The notes: a model not told the origin generated them from the letters alone. 64,000 nucleotides of DNA from Rhizodiscina lignyota (GCA_010015805.1 ML978121.1:2728001-2792000), one strand, 5' to 3'; counted from the stretch's first letter, positions 1 through 13,800 are shown. Translations and numbers: made by a program.

Positions 1-1660
1 ATAGCTGGAGAAATAGCAACCAAGACCCGCGGTTGCGAAGTCGCCGTGTCAGAAGGATGGCAAAGATCAGCAACAGGAAAGCGGTGCAGGCGCAGCAGCA
101 CGGTCCACCACACATGGCAGGTCCAGGTGGTCCTGCAGCACCGGGCGTTGGACCGCAGTCTGCGGGTATTCCAACTCCGGGAGCACCAAGACAAGCACCA
201 GGTTTGGGAATCGGAGGGCCACAGCAATTGCATCATCATCACCAGTCGGGACCTCAGTCTGCAAGCGAACAAGACGTCAGCGGTATGTTTCATCACCCGA
301 TGTAAATCGATGCACTTGCCTGTCCGTTCTGCTCTATAGTCTTTGAAATGGTCCCCATGATAATTGATTTTTACGGAATGATGGAGTAATTTGGATTGGG
401 AGGGCCTTCCCCTAGTCATGTGTCTATTTTCTACTTCTTCTCACATACCAACCTTTGTCCTCGGCATGTACATTACCATCACACCCTTTCGGACACACTT
501 CTGTAAAGATCCCGTCCCTCGCGCGATTGTTGAGGCATTTGGGATCATCCAGCCAATTGCATTTGGACAGTCACATAAATCGGCAGACGGGCAAAAGCAC
601 AATGGCATCGAGAATCCCACACACACGTCCCCCTTCCTCCTCACTTGTTCTGTGCAACGTGCTGCAACATGAAAGCTAATTTGTCACCTCTCACTCTAGG
701 TGGCGCCGACTATGATCCAAATTCCCACACCCACCATCATCCGCCGCCTAACGGCAACTCTCATGGCCAGGCTCCCAGTGGAGACGTCCGTCAAGCCCAC
801 AACTTCTATCCGAACTATCCAGCTCCACCCAGCGCAAATATGGTTCCGTCTCTGCCACCAACTCACGATCCCATGGATCAATCAGGTAGCCACGGCGCTG
901 CCCCTCATGCCGTAGCGACCTCTTCTCTCCCGAACCGCAAGGGCGGCGACGACGAAGATGATGCCGAGACGACAACGGCACTCTTTGGCGACCTTCCAGA
1001 GGCTAAGCGTCGTAAGTTCATCCTCGTGGACGACTCCCAGCGTGGCACCCGTGTCCGCGTCCGCGTGATGCTGGATCAAGTCCGCATGGCCGAGATGCCT
1101 GACTCTTACCGCAAGAACAACAGTGTCTATCCGCGCAGTTGGTTTGCGACTGAGATGCAGGACACGGAAAACCCTGGACCGCAAGGAAGGTGGCCCGAAG
1201 ACGCCGAGGACGAGGACGTTGCGCGAGGTGTGACTGGAGATGACGGCGAGAGAGTGAAGACGCATGTACCCGTCCAGATGATGGATGGCAGCGAATCTAA
1301 GGTGCCTCTCCCCAAGATGAGTCGGGGAAAGAGAAAGAAGGAGGTTGTGTTGAACGACCTGGGATACAGAATGAGCTGGAGTCAGAGCAGGGTGTTCAGT
1401 GGAAGGACGTTGTTCCTGCAGCGGTCACGTAAGTTTGCTCCCTTTTTCCTTGTCGTCTCCATTGTGAGAACACGATGAGGGAATTGCCATGGCTAACGAG
1501 TTGTCCTACAGTCGATGCCTACCGCAACAAGATGCGCTCAACAATGGTTGCCGCAGGACAAGATGTCGCAAATGTCGCGCCACACTTTGAGACCCGCGTT
1601 GGCAAGCGCAAGTGGCTGGAGCGCAGCAAGAAGACGAAGGGAAGGGAGGGTAGCCCGTAA
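1..1660 (+). CDS. Fungal protein of unknown function, DUF8032-like (5' partial)
   Basis: The reading frame is open to the left edge, so the start may lie outside; an ATG at 57 could also be the start. Exons are <3-282, 700-1428 and 1512-1660, about 385 residues visible. Both introns begin GTATGT/GTAAGT and end TAG/CAG, and the joins keep frame. The N-terminal half is low complexity, rich in Gly, Pro, Gln and His. The C-terminal half is ordered: a segment starting RRKFILVDDSQ, then RVRVRVMLDQV, PDSYRKNNSVYPRSWF, and after the last intron DAYRNKMRSTM and GKRKWLERSKK. I recall this as the fungal domain DUF8032, whose function is unknown; the accession is from memory. The basic C-terminus and low-complexity N-terminus would suit a nuclear protein, which is inference. 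The first intron (417 nt) is much longer than the others here. Confidence 0.8.
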
Positions 1661-4214
1661 ATCGGCGCTGCTATGCCCCTCTCCTTTATACGCGCGAGAC
1701 GGAGCGGGGTGCGGTTGGGTAGCGACGTCTAAACGAGCGACGAGCTACCGCGCGAAGCGAAGCAGCGATTTTTGCCTACGGCATACCCAGAGCCATGTGT
1801 TTCAGGGTGGTGATGGGGAAGGGGTGGTGCTTGTTTCGGAAAGGATGATCCTCGGTGGGTGCGGTGCCACCGTTGTCAAGACATGGGGCCTGGCTTGGTG
1901 ACTTGGGTCCCTGCAAGGAACGGAGAAGGCTATTGCCGTTCGTGCCGGGAGCGGGGATCTTTTTAGGAAGTGCACGATGGGGTTGTTTCTCTTTTCGCTT
2001 GCGGTTGAGGTTGTGGAAGGGGATTTTCTGCGTCGCTTCAAACGTTCAAAGTCGACCGTTCAACCGTCGACGGCCCATGGCGCGATGGCTCGTTCCCCTT
2101 TCCGGACGACCGTCTCCATCGCATTAACCCCCGTCTAGATCTCGATTGCACTTTAAACGAGCGTTTCTATGGGCAGGGCTTTTTGCAGCTCGGGAAGGTT
2201 ACATCAATCTCTTCTTCTTTCTGCTTTTGCTTCATACCATCGACATGCAAAGATTACCGAGCTGTCCTTACAGGATTTTTCTGGCTCATGGATTACGAGA
2301 TTAGTACATTAAAAAAGGGATAGACTTCTTCTACTCTTTTTTTGCAAGTTCTGTTTTATGAATGTCGGGGTTTAACGGCTTCTTTTAGGTCGAGGTTTAA
2401 TAGCTTGGCCATCACGAATGTTTCCTTTCGCGAGCTATATAAAAGCAGACGGCAGGATTCATTGCGGGCGCTTCTGCTTGATCAGGTGGACTCTTGTGAT
2501 ACCCGGGTAGATTAAAAGTAGGGCAATTCAATTAGGTGGCTTCCATAAATCTTTCTTTACTAAGACAATGTGCGCGATTGAATATGGAAATATGCAGTTC
2601 ACACAAATCGCATCCACCGCAACGCCGGGGACCCGCGCATTCCCAATTGGCGCCCACGAATGAATAAGCGATGGATCTGTGGGACCTAGGAGTAACGATA
2701 ATCGGCAGCCAAGTCGCTACTAGCCATTGAGACGTCCCTCCCTTGGTCGAAGGTGGAGCAGAGTGCGGATCTCGACGGTACGTAGTATGCGCACTTTCAG
2801 TACAAACGCGCAGTAGAGGCATTCGTGAATCGCAAATATCTCTCCCGCATGCAGAGAAGGCTTCCCATAGTGTCTGCATTTCCATTAGATAAGCGATCTA
2901 GAGCCTCACGTTGTTCTCCACTCTCGTACGGAGTAAATCGCGGTTGAACTCCTACGCATTGTTTCCATTTCCAGTTGGGCCAGACGATCTCCTCGCATTA
3001 TTATAAGTAATTGGCCTTTAAACCATGGCTTTCTCATTGGACTTATCGTCTATACCTTTTTAAAATGATGATCTTCTGGTTACTGTGAATGGCACAAAGA
3101 CCCTAATAGCTGTCTCAAACTCTGTCCCAACTTCCAAATCCGTTAGTCCGTGTGTGTGGGCCTGTAGGGAACGCTGACATGCACCAAATATTGATTCGTA
3201 CCATTTCCCGTTTTACCATCGCCACTCAGCCCATCCTAGAAATTGATTCTCGAAGAGTGCTGAATATGCAGGTTTGAAACGGTCGACGATCTGAGGGGGA
3301 AGTTGGAATGACGTTGTTGCGGAGTTGAAGTTCATGCGGGTGGGAAACTTGGAAGCTGGAAACGTGGAGAGATGGCGGTGATTCGTCAATTGGGAGGCTG
3401 GCACATGGTTGGTCGTTGAAACTAAGATAGCGACCCGGTGACGATTGTAGCATTTCACAAGAGCTGATTCCGTCATTCTCCAAGTATTTTACTTGCCAAC
3501 ATAGAATCATCTTTTGTTGAGAGTTTCGTATGGCCTCAAACATCTAGTAATACCTAGCGGTGAATCCGGGGTCGGGATCTACCTATTTTAGGTACTACAC
3601 GATGTGGTGTGAGCAGGGGTTTTAATCCTTGTAAGAACAGTATTTAACTGCAAGATGGGTTAGCGAGTAGAATCACCAGAAATTAAGCCAATCAAAGCCT
3701 TATTATTTACGCACTATACGCATAATCGACCTGAAACGTAATGATACCGGACAGTCAGCGAGCCGCACGTTTCTTGGGCTAACGTTACTTGTAAACGCTG
3801 CGACAGGGGTCCACTGGGTTGCTGCGGCCACATGCACCTGCTAGCGCCGACTTCCATATTATTGGAGAGGCGCAAGCCCACCACCACATCAACTTTGCCC
3901 AGCCTCGTCCTCTCTCCTCCGTACACGCCGACTACTCCAACGCTCGTTGCAGCTGTCACTCGCTTTATGACGTCCTAATCCGCATACTCATACAAACACT
4001 TCTGCTTCTGCTCCGCTTGAACGACTTTCGCTGTACAATATTTCGAAACGCCGATCTCGTTTTGGTGCCGGACACATCAGCCGCGGATCCTTCGAAGACA
4101 CGAGGGCTGAAAAGCCTCGTGTCGTTTCACGACTCCAGGAGAATCGCTATTCTGACTGTCTGAATTCACCATCAACCATACCGTCGCTTCTGCGCCTTAT
4201 ACCTCGCCGTCACA
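1661..4214. other. Intergenic, 2.5 kb
   Basis: It holds the 3' end of the preceding gene and the upstream region of the GH17 glucanase gene. Open frames are short (under about 120 codons), overlap on both strands and resemble nothing I know. The only sharp signal is a TATA element near 2435. I see no RNA gene. Confidence 0.6.
2435..2445 (+). promoter_or_regulatory. Orphan TATA-box-like element
   Basis: CTATATAAAAG is a near-perfect TATA box on the plus strand, but no convincing reading frame starts within the next several hundred bases. It may drive a non-coding transcript or be a chance match. Confidence 0.3.
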
Positions 4215-6716
4215 ATGGCTACACCTCCCAGTGGCCCGTATAGTGATCATCCTGATCAACAGTCTCACAGTAAGTGAATATCAACTCCAAGCTCCAACCT
4301 TGCGGGGCACAGTGGTCTCTCATTTAAATTCAAGCCTTACTAACATCAGAGCAGGAGTCTCTTATGAGCCAGATGAGCAATATCAACGATTCGAAACTCC
4401 GCCCCCACCTCCAGCGCACCGAAACCACCCCGCCGCACATCCTTCGAGCTCCTACGGTCAGATGCAAAGCGAGAGGCAGTATAGCGTGCCATCTCCTCCG
4501 TCACCTCAACGAGTATCTCCTCCAAGGTCAATAATATCTCAAGGACACCCAGTATCGCACAGATCTGTTTCTCCTCCTCAAGAGCCAGGATACGCGCCAT
4601 ACGCGCCAGGACCCGTTGCTGAGCATGGCCACCAAGGTCGAGGATCTTACACCACTCCAGGTCATGACAACCTCGGACCTGCTGCGGTGGGAGGTGGGAT
4701 TGCGGGCGTTGCATACGGTGTCGCTGATCACAATGAACGGGAGAGCGGCGTCCAGGCATTACGAGACGTCGATAACCTGTATCGCGGGCCTTCACCTTTG
4801 AACGATCCATTCCACGGAGAGGAGGGTACTCCGCATATGGAGGCCGGGCCAGGATTCGGAGGCAGACATCCAATTTACCCACAAGGTTCATCGTCGTCAG
4901 TCTTACCTCTGGCCGCCACAGGATACGCTCCAGGGCAAATGACACCTCACTCAAACTACTCCGGCCCAACTCTCAACCCCAACGACATGCCGCCCGATGC
5001 AAGGCAAATGAACAACTACAGCAATATACCACCAGGTCCTTACCAGCGGCAGTCATGGTACGATAATCCCTACGACGCCCACCAGATGGGAAGGGCACCG
5101 CCGGTTGGATTCAACGATATCGACCCGAACGCAATTGCTGATGACGGTGACGATGGCCTCGAGTATGCGCCCCAGCACCCAAAGAGGAAGAGTCTGCTTC
5201 CACTGGGCCGAGATAGCCATTCGCATTCCAGTCTCAACGCTGCCGCGGTCCCCGCCGCAGCAGCTGCTGCCGGTGCCGGAGCTCTTGCAGCGGGGACCGC
5301 GACAGCACAGCCGTCTGGAAATGGCATATTTGGCAATCCTGGCAGCAGAGATGGTAGCGGTTCATACACGCCTGTTCCCGGTGGTGCTGGCGGGAGTGGC
5401 GGCAATGTCGCTGCTAGCAGCATCGGTGGAAACCCCTTCGATGGCGGCGCTCCGAAGGAGCTAGACAGTGAATGGCTGGCTTCTCAGACCAAAGGCCGAA
5501 AGAAAATGAGATGGATTATTGGTTCTATCGTTGTTGTAGTGATCATTTGTGCGATTGTCGGAGGTGTCGTGGGTGGAGTTTTGGGATCGCGAAAGAGCTC
5601 ATCAAACAATGGCTCAGGATCATCGCAAGCTGATAGCAAAACTGGAGGCGGTATGACCGCAGCACAAGACGATAGCAAAGGCGACCTGAACAAGAACTCA
5701 CCGGAGATCCAGGCTCTGATGAACAACAAGGACCTGCATCGCGTCTTCCCGGGCATCGACTATACCCCGATCAACACTCAATACCCGGCTTGCTTGACGA
5801 ATCCTCCGTCCCAGAACAACATCACGAGAGATATGGCGGTATTGAGCCAGCTTACCAACACCCTAAGGTTGTACGGAACGGACTGCAATCAAACAGCAAT
5901 GGTCATCCACTCGATTCAACAATTGCAGTTGACCGACATGAAGGTCTGGCTCGGAGTTTGGCTTGGTAACAACGACACCACCAATGACCGTCAGCTCAGC
6001 GACATGTACTCGCTCCTCGACACGTACGGTGCCGACCCATTCGTTGGTGTGGCCGTCGGAAACGAAGTCCTGTTCCGAAAGGACCTCACTGCAGCACAGC
6101 TGGGCACAATCTTGACAGGGGTGAAGCAGAACCTGACGGAAAAGAAGATCGACCTTCCTGTCGCGACGTCCGACCTGGGTAGTAACTGGAACGCTCAGCT
6201 TGCCAGCGAAGTCGACGTCGTGATGGCGAACGTTCATCCCTTTTTCGCCGGCACGCCGGCCGACCAGGCAGCTGCTTGGACATGGTCCTTCTGGCAGGAG
6301 AATGACGTTGCCGTCGCGAGCGACAAGAAGAACATCATCAGCGAAGTCGGCTGGCCAAGTGGAGGCGGCAATGACTGTGGTACGACGGTGCCGGTATGCC
6401 CGACTAAGACGGCTGGGAGTGTGGCGGGTATCTCTGAGCTGAATGAGTTTATGAGCGAGTGGGTGTGTCAGAGTCTGGCCAATGGCACAGACTACTTCTG
6501 GTGAGTGGCCTCGGCAATGAATTTCAACAAGGAGGACGGAGCTAACGATCTAATCACAGGTTCGAGGCTTTCGACGAGCCCTGGAAGGTCATTTACAATA
6601 CGCCCAGCAAGGGCCAGAATTGGGAGGACAAGTGGGGCCTCATGGACGTCAACCGCAACGTTAAAGCCGGTGTACAGATCCCGGATTGCGGAGGGAAGAC
6701 GGTCTCGAGGAGATGA
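4215..6716 (+). CDS. btgC: Membrane-anchored GH17 glucan endo-1,3-beta-glucosidase (BtgC type)
   Basis: Exons 4215-4269, 4355-6500 and 6560-6716 encode 785 residues. The layout is that of the fungal BtgC family: a long Pro/Ser/Gly-rich cytoplasmic N-terminus (about 1-400), one transmembrane helix (about 404-427, after basic KKMR) and an extracellular glycoside hydrolase family 17 domain (about 480-785). The acid/base Glu is in VGNEVLF (E589) and the nucleophile Glu in SEVGWPSGG (E682). The last exon gives the conserved FEAFDEPWK end. The family cleaves or remodels cell-wall beta-1,3-glucan as a type II membrane protein. The second intron splits the Trp codon before FEAFDEP; reading through it would stop the protein before this motif. 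The first exon has only 18 codons; its acceptor was chosen as the AG that keeps frame (4353-4354). The start context is CACAATGG. Confidence 0.93.
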
Positions 6717-7648
6717 TGGTCTTGAGGAGATGACGACTTTACGCCTTCAGACTTGCATATGGTTTTGGCATAGGTTTGCATTGGAGTAGCGGATCTGGTT
6801 GTTTTGATAGGCGGCTGGCATTCAAGTCGTTTGTGGGCTTTGAGGGAGAGGCGAAACATACGCTCCTTCTGGACTGGGTTGGGTTTATCTCCAAAAAATT
6901 GAAAGGGATTGCATGTGTGATGTGCATACGGATGGGACGAACAGTCGTGTGCTTCTCTCAAAGGAGAAGAGGTATAGGTACTTAATGAGTATGACGTAGC
7001 CATTGGTGAAATCAATGTAGTTGAAGAATAAGGTACATACCTTACTATGATGAGTCTCCGTATTGTTACTTTATCACCATCCAGCCGAGGCCATACTCAG
7101 CACAAGCTGCACTAGTCTCTGCGTCCAACTGCCGCAGTGATTGTTCAAGGCAAAATGAATGGCGCAAAACCTCCAGGAGACCATTTTCCGCTGAATGGGG
7201 TATTAGATACAGTCATGAGTGTATGGAGTCCATGTACATGTAACTTTCATTAACATGTTCTACTTTCTTGTACCCGAAGCATCCTCCGCCCACCTGGCAC
7301 TGTATGGAGCCTTCTCAAGACATGTCCCCCCTCTCCTACACGTGTACTCCCTATCATCGCCTTGTATATCAAATGGAGACTCTTTCTCCGCTTCCGGTGG
7401 ACATTGATACGGCTTGCCGACGACTACCCTACTTCCCCCGCATGTGCCCGTCATCGGACGGGGTGTAACGTGACTAAGAACTATGTTTAAAAAAAAGTCC
7501 ATGGCGAATGGAAAATGTTCAATTCGCACAATTCATTTTTAAACATTAATCCCTTCTCCCTGTCGTCTCAATATCAGCGGTTAATCTCAAAGGATCATTC
7601 CATAGTGCAATCATCCGGAGTAGCATACTAGCATAAAGCACCTCCACC
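6717..7648. other. Intergenic, 0.9 kb
   Basis: 3' region of the glucanase gene and promoter region of the dehydrogenase gene. I see no supported gene. There is a run of A at about 7489-7496. Confidence 0.6.
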
Positions 7649-8758
7649 ATGGCTCTAGTGCAAAATGACATCAAGGGCAAATTGGCTTTCATAACCGGAG
7701 CGTCTGGCGGGTCCGTAGTCTCTCTGTCAATTCATAGTTTGCTTAGATCTTACCGCCCTGTTGTAATGTTCTCCGAATAGACACATAATCTGATCTGTCT
7801 CTCGTAGCATTGGCGGCGGATGTGCAAAAGCTCTCCTGCTCAAGGACTGCGACCTCGCACTGCACTATTCCAGCAATTCCTTGTCCATGGAGGAACTCGT
7901 CGCTCAGCTAAAGAAGGACTACGACACACACGTGCACCCGGACTCGGATCGCTTTCTGCGAATCACCACGCACCAGGCGGATCTTGGGTCTGTAGAGGCG
8001 TGCCAGACGTTACTGGAGGATGTGAGAAAACGGCATGGGAGGCCGGTTGACATCTTCGTGAGCAATGCGGGGATCTCGCGCTTCAAGAAGGACATTGTGG
8101 ATATCGAGTTGGAGGACTGGGAGGCGGTGATGGGGGTGAACTTGAGAGCGACGTTTCTGCTGACGAAGGGTGTTGTACCTGCGATGAAGGAGCAACGGTG
8201 GGGGAGAATCAGTGAGTTCTGTTTGTTCTCTATGCGTGTCCTTAACTTGACGGGTGACAGTATTCGTCAGTAGTATTGCTGGTTATGGAGCTGGTGTAAA
8301 CGGTGCACGTAAGCGGTCTCAGTTCCCCTGTGGCATAGAAGGAGGATAACCAGAGTTGATCGGGTACTAACGCCTGAATTGCGTGCTAGACTACGCAGCG
8401 ACAAAAGGCGGGATGACAGGCATGATGAAGAACCTCTCGACGAGGCTAGCAGAGCACAACATCACAGTAAATGACGTGTCACCTGCGGTGAGTAACTCTT
8501 ATCCATATTCAACAGTTGAAAAGAGTTTCATTGCCGTTGCCGTTTCCATCGTTATGACTACTGACTGCCAGCGTATAGATGATCGGCGACACAGGGATGT
8601 TTCCGTCGAGTAGCGACGTGCCGAAGCATTCCCCAGATATCCCGCTCGGCAGGCTCGGAACGCCTGAGGAGTGCGCGAATGTGGTTGTCATGTTCTGTAC
8701 AACGGGATACATGACAGGTCAGAGTGTACTGCTTGCCGGTGGTTTGAACCACAAATGA
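7649..8758 (+). CDS. Short-chain dehydrogenase/reductase, 3-oxoacyl-ACP-reductase-like
   Basis: Five exons (7649-7710, 7808-8211, 8261-8308, 8390-8487, 8579-8758) join in frame to 263 residues, the usual size of a classical SDR. The cofactor-binding TGASGGIG is at 16-23 and spans the first intron. NAG is at 107-109, the catalytic Ser at 159/160 (FVSS), and the YxxxK pair is Tyr173/Lys177 (YAATK). The C-terminus has the usual PLGRLGTPEE and the substrate-loop residues. The first donor, GTCCGT, is atypical, but it is the only one that restores the GxxxGxG motif. The family performs NAD(P)H-dependent reduction or oxidation of a carbonyl or hydroxyl group. The closest types are 3-oxoacyl-ACP reductases and related polyketide or secondary-metabolite reductases; the substrate cannot be read from sequence. 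No pathway partners lie next to it. Confidence 0.9.
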
Positions 8759-10854
8759 GTGCACCCATCAGTTTTGGCTGGATCTATTCTCCAGTCGAAT
8801 CGGTTCGAAGATAAAAGCAGTGCAGATAAAGTTCGGGTACAAAACAGGGGCGTTGGTCGGATGTCGTGCTTTGCTCTGAGAATGATGGTTCCACAAGTCG
8901 GCGATTCCAGAAGTCGACGAGTCGTTGAGCCTTACGATCTGAATTCAGCGATAAGAGTGCTAGGATGTTGGGTATCGAAAACCGGAATCACGCGAAGAAT
9001 GCAAGAAATGTTTGCTGGTTGCGGAGCTATGGACTGCAGTAGGATTTAGTTGCATGTGATTGTCGAGTGAGGCTTCAGAGGAGATTAAGAGAGAAATGGA
9101 AATGATAAACCTCAACCAGAAGCACTTCGTGCTGTAAGACGGATTGAAATGCAGGTGAAGAAGGAGTATCCTTATATCTCCTCCCGAGGCTGCTTCTTTC
9201 ATGCAGATTTGAGGGGCGAACACCTCCGATTAAAGCCCAAGCTAGTGCCCCTGACCTTGACATGGCATGCATACAGAGGGCGATCCGTATAGAGTCGCTG
9301 GATGGAATGGAAATGCGCATTGAAATGCGGGGAACACAGAAAAAAGGAAAAGTCTGAGCTGTTCCAGCGTTTTGCAGGACAATAGTGCCTGTGGAGCCCA
9401 TGAACGTACACTGCTAAATGAGCAGACCGGATTAATGGGATTCCCATCATCCCACCAACCTGGTTTGTACGGGACAGTAAGGCAGCCTTGTCACACATGA
9501 GCGTTTGAAATAGCGAAACAGCGTACAGGATCCGAGTCTTTGGTAAGAGATGCGAAGCAACTCAGCTTACACCAAGCTGCTCCGACACCTGTCATCGCAA
9601 CGGTTGGTCGTGCTCCAAGCCTGCCTAGGCCCACCACAATGGCTCGGAAGCGTTCATCGTAGTGGCACCCTCGTGCTTCCGTACACTCGAGTCAATGCCC
9701 AACTGGGCGTTGGGAGTGCTGTCTAAGTGTCCAGACAACTACGGCACAACATAGAGTGGTGATGCTCTCGGAACGAGCCCCGTTGGCACCCACTGGTCAA
9801 GGCGGCAATGCGGACGAATAGGTAGGTACACGTAGCATGAGAGGTCCGCTCGGTCAACGAGGATACAAACAAAGTGTTGGTAGCCTGATTTCAAAGACGC
9901 TCGGTGAGATGCATATAATACGTGCCGAGGAAGACGATCGCACGCGGGGAGCTGGAGGTGTAACGATGGGAGTGCTTGCCTCACTTTCGAGGTCGTGGGT
10001 GACTCGTGCGGCGCATGACGTCGGTGGAATTGGAAGGGGCACGAGCTCTCGCTGTGTGTGGCAACGTCAAGCAACGGCGTCGCAGTTAGCTGTGAAATGC
10101 GGCACGCTAGAAGGCCTCAGTTTTGTCTAGAAGCTGCGGGGGAGGGTCCCAGGGACGTCAAGAAATGTAGCAGTTAATTTCCATCTTCAAGAGATGTTGA
10201 TAGCAGAGCCGCAGAGAAATGCTGCCCTTTCTAACGACATCCCTGACCTTCCATCCTTGCTTGCACCTTGAAAATGACATCTTCACCGGCCGCGGCCTGA
10301 CCAGTCCTAAACCCAACCACACCTCCGCTCACTATCTTAACCTCTGTCACCGCACTTCTTCTCTCTAGTCTGCGTAATGCACATGCGCTGCGGACCCTTA
10401 ACACCTCTTTGTTAAGCGTATCACCCTGCCTCCGCCTCCCCACGCCGCATACTCGCACGCATGCCTTTCTGCAAGACGCAACTCACCACTTCGAACAAGC
10501 CTTCCCTGCACAACACACCGTTACCGCCGCCATTTCCAGCTTCCTAGCCAACGCATTCAAATCTTCACACGGTTCTTTCACTGCATCCCAGCAACGGGCT
10601 GCCTGCCAACCAGCTCGCGTCGGGCATCAAGTCACTGTTACAAGCATCAGACCACACGCAACGGCCACCAGCAGCCGCAGGCGTTGCCCCTCTGCGACGC
10701 GATACAAGGGAATCAGGACAGCTCAGCAACTATCCACTCGTGTTGCTGAAGGGACCATCTTACTGTAAGTCTGCTCTGTAAATGTTTATGGCAAAACACA
10801 TCCCCCAGCGATACTTAAGCAGACCCATTCCTGTGATCGTCACCAAATTCCGCA
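8759..10854. other. Intergenic, 2.1 kb
   Basis: 3' end of the dehydrogenase gene and a long leader/promoter for the next gene. Reading frames at 9739-10074 (minus) and 10409-10768 (plus) have no recognisable domain and no splice support. The stretch 10230-10850 is pyrimidine-rich, as in many fungal 5' leaders. Confidence 0.55.
10765..10822 (+). other. Probable 5' UTR intron
   Basis: A 58-nt segment begins GTAAGT and ends TTAAGCAG, just 32 nt before the ATG of the DUF8035-like gene. Length and ends match the coding introns in this window. It does not affect the protein. Confidence 0.45.
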
Positions 10855-13800
10855 ATGGTCAACACCACGGGAAAATCCACTATGAGCGCCAAAGTGCTGA
10901 TCTATCCTCCGCAGGAGGCCTTTGAGCCTACCACCAAACGTCGAGTCTTTTCTCATATCGAATTTCCTAGACGGAACTCTGCACCAAAATCCATCATCGT
11001 CTCGGCTCGCAGGCCTAAGTCACCAACAAAGAGATCCATTTCACCCTCGAAAGAATCCACCATGTCTGACCGAACCTACTACCGACCTCTATCCCCCGGT
11101 GGACGTCGCCTCGTCGTTCCTGAAAGAGCGTCCACGGGCAAGGTTACTTCATCAAGTGCGTACGATTCATACTATGATGGCTCCCGGTCAAGAGATCCAT
11201 ATGGTGTTTCGCCACGGACGAGTGGCGAGAAGTTGCCCAACACTGGAGGGGTTGTTCCCCTATCTACAGAGACCTATGTGACGCCTTCGCATGCTACGCA
11301 TTCGTCGCGAAGCAGTGCATATTCTGGAGCATATGCTGGTGGTCCGCGGAGGCGTTCAACATTGACCGAGTCGGCTCGTCCTGTAATCACACACCAGGCT
11401 CAGCGGTCCGAACGCCCCTCCAGCCCGCTGAGCAGACATTTTGATCGCGAGCCGGCCTATGTCACATCCAGTGTCTCAGGCTCACAGCCAAAGCGGGAGC
11501 ACAAGAGACTATATAGCGTAGATGATACGGGTCATGCTACACCTGCTGACCCGCATACACGCAACTTCGACAGCTGGTCAAATAGTGATCGCCAGCGTGA
11601 AAGACGGGAACAACCGAGAGAGCCTAGAGAGCCTAGAGAGCCGAGAGAGCCGAGAGAGCCGAGAGATCGTGATCGAGAATACCATTTGACTGGACTTGCT
11701 GCAAAGCGTATTGACGACAGCAACTTCAGTTACACGGATGCTGCTGGCATGTTCCGGGACACCGAACCACGCTGGCGACCACGCCGCGGCAGTGTTGATG
11801 GTCGCAGCAGGGAGAGACCGACCAGCTTGGTGGCCGATACACCCTATCAAGCTCCGGTCCGCTCGACAAGAGAAATGGGTCCACCACCGAGCACCAGAGG
11901 CTTCGACAGAGTCAATGAAGCAATTGCCAGAGGAGGAAGTGTTCGTGAGCCGAGAGCGTCCTCAAGAGAAAGGAACGCACCTTATCTCGGTGTTGACAGA
12001 GCTGCGACTTTTGATGTTCCTCTCCGTCCATCATCCACACGGCCTCCAACTGAACTTGCTGGAGGTCATCGTCAACTATCTCAAGACCAGAGGCTAGAGC
12101 AGAAACCAGTCTATAAGGCCGACACATACGACAACTATCGCGAGCCACGCCCTGTGGAGCGACGATTCGCGGACCGCGAGGTCGAGACTCGTGGCTTTGG
12201 CATCCGCAGCGGGAGCGTCGACTACGGTGGATCTTCCAGAGAGGACTCCCGTGATAGGCGTCTTGCCTATCCTTCCGACGCACCTCCGCTACAGCTAGAG
12301 CCGGCACGCCAATCAAGCATCACAGACTACGTCCCTGCACAAGTTCTGGATGATCCCAAACGCCATCACACCTACCAACCCTCAGAACAGGAGTATGCCC
12401 GGGACCGTTACAGGCCTGAAGCATATATTGATGATCATGGGAGACTCCGTGATGATACAGAACGACATGGGTCGATATCTAGCCAGGGTATGCCACCACC
12501 AGACCGGCATGGCTATGTCTCTGGCCAAGCTATGACTGCGGCTGCAGGCGCTGCAGCAGGGGCGTATGCTGCGAACAAAGCTGTTGAAGAGAGACCAAGG
12601 GACAGACGTTATGACGACGGCGCGAGCAGGGCTGTGGAAGAACGTCCAAGAGACAGGAGATATGATGATGAGGAAGCGAGGAGACGACGAGTGCCCAGGA
12701 CGGATATTTCTGATGATAAAGAAGACCGTCCTCGTGAGCGCGAACGAGAGCGTGACCGAGAGCGTGACCGAGAACGTGAGCGTGAACGTGAAAGAGATAG
12801 AGAACGAGAACGAGAGCGCGAGCGAGAGAGGGAGAGGGAGCGAGAGCGCAAAGACCGAGAACGCGATGAGCCACCAAGGGAAACTCGCGATGCGAAAGTG
12901 GGTGCCGAAGAAGTCGACGCAGATGAAGACTACCGTCGCCGCGTGCAGCAAGAGTTGCAAGTTCTGCAAAACCCCTCTCGCGAGCCCACTCACGAGGATG
13001 ATGGCTCAGACCGCGAACGTCGCCGCCGTGAACGGGACGAGCGTCAGCGCGAGCGTGATCGCGAAAGAGAAAGGGAAAGAGGCCGGGACCGCCCTCGTAC
13101 TAGTGACGATGAGAGCACTATTAATCCCCCTGTGGCTCCTGCCACGGCCCCTCCTGCGGCATATGCTCGTGCTCCTCCTCCAGCCCCTATTATGACCACC
13201 GAACCAGTCCGTGGGGATTACCACAATCAACGCGAACCAGGTCGCGAAGACTACCACAATCAACGCGATCCCAGCGTCTTCAGTGACGCCTTGACGCAAG
13301 AGCCTTCGGAAGTTGTCCCCGCCACTTTCGGTTCAGCGCGCGACTTCTCCGATCCCTCGGAAGTAGACACATATCCTTCAGCACGCTCACGCTCCTCGTC
13401 GCTTCCGGCGAAGGAGGCGCGTGTCCGCATTGTCGAGCCTCCGAAGGAAGAGAAGGAGTCGCCGCCAATCAAGAGCATCCTCAAGAGGCCCACGTCCAAG
13501 TTTCCTGAGGATCCGAACCCAATCAGGGAAGGCGTTGCACCGCTCAAGGATCCGAAGAAAGAGGAGAAGGCTAGGAAGGAAGGCATTCCAAAAGATGCGA
13601 AGTGGACAAAGATTGATCGCAGATGGGTAAATCCACAAGCGCTGGACGAGGCAGGCGAAAGATATGAAGAAAGGATGGACTGTGTGATTGTACTGCGGGT
13701 GCTGACGAGAGATGAGATTCAGAAGCTTGCGGATAAGACGAGGCAGATCAGAGGTGAGTTGTGTTCCGTCTAACATTCCATTCTGTGCGAGAACTAAACC

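Noticed and set aside
4346-4969. Minus-strand frame of 207 codons
   Set aside because: Shadow of the disordered N-terminal part of the GH17 gene.
12382-12993. Minus-strand frame of 203 codons
   Set aside because: Produced by the antisense of the repetitive Arg/Glu tract.
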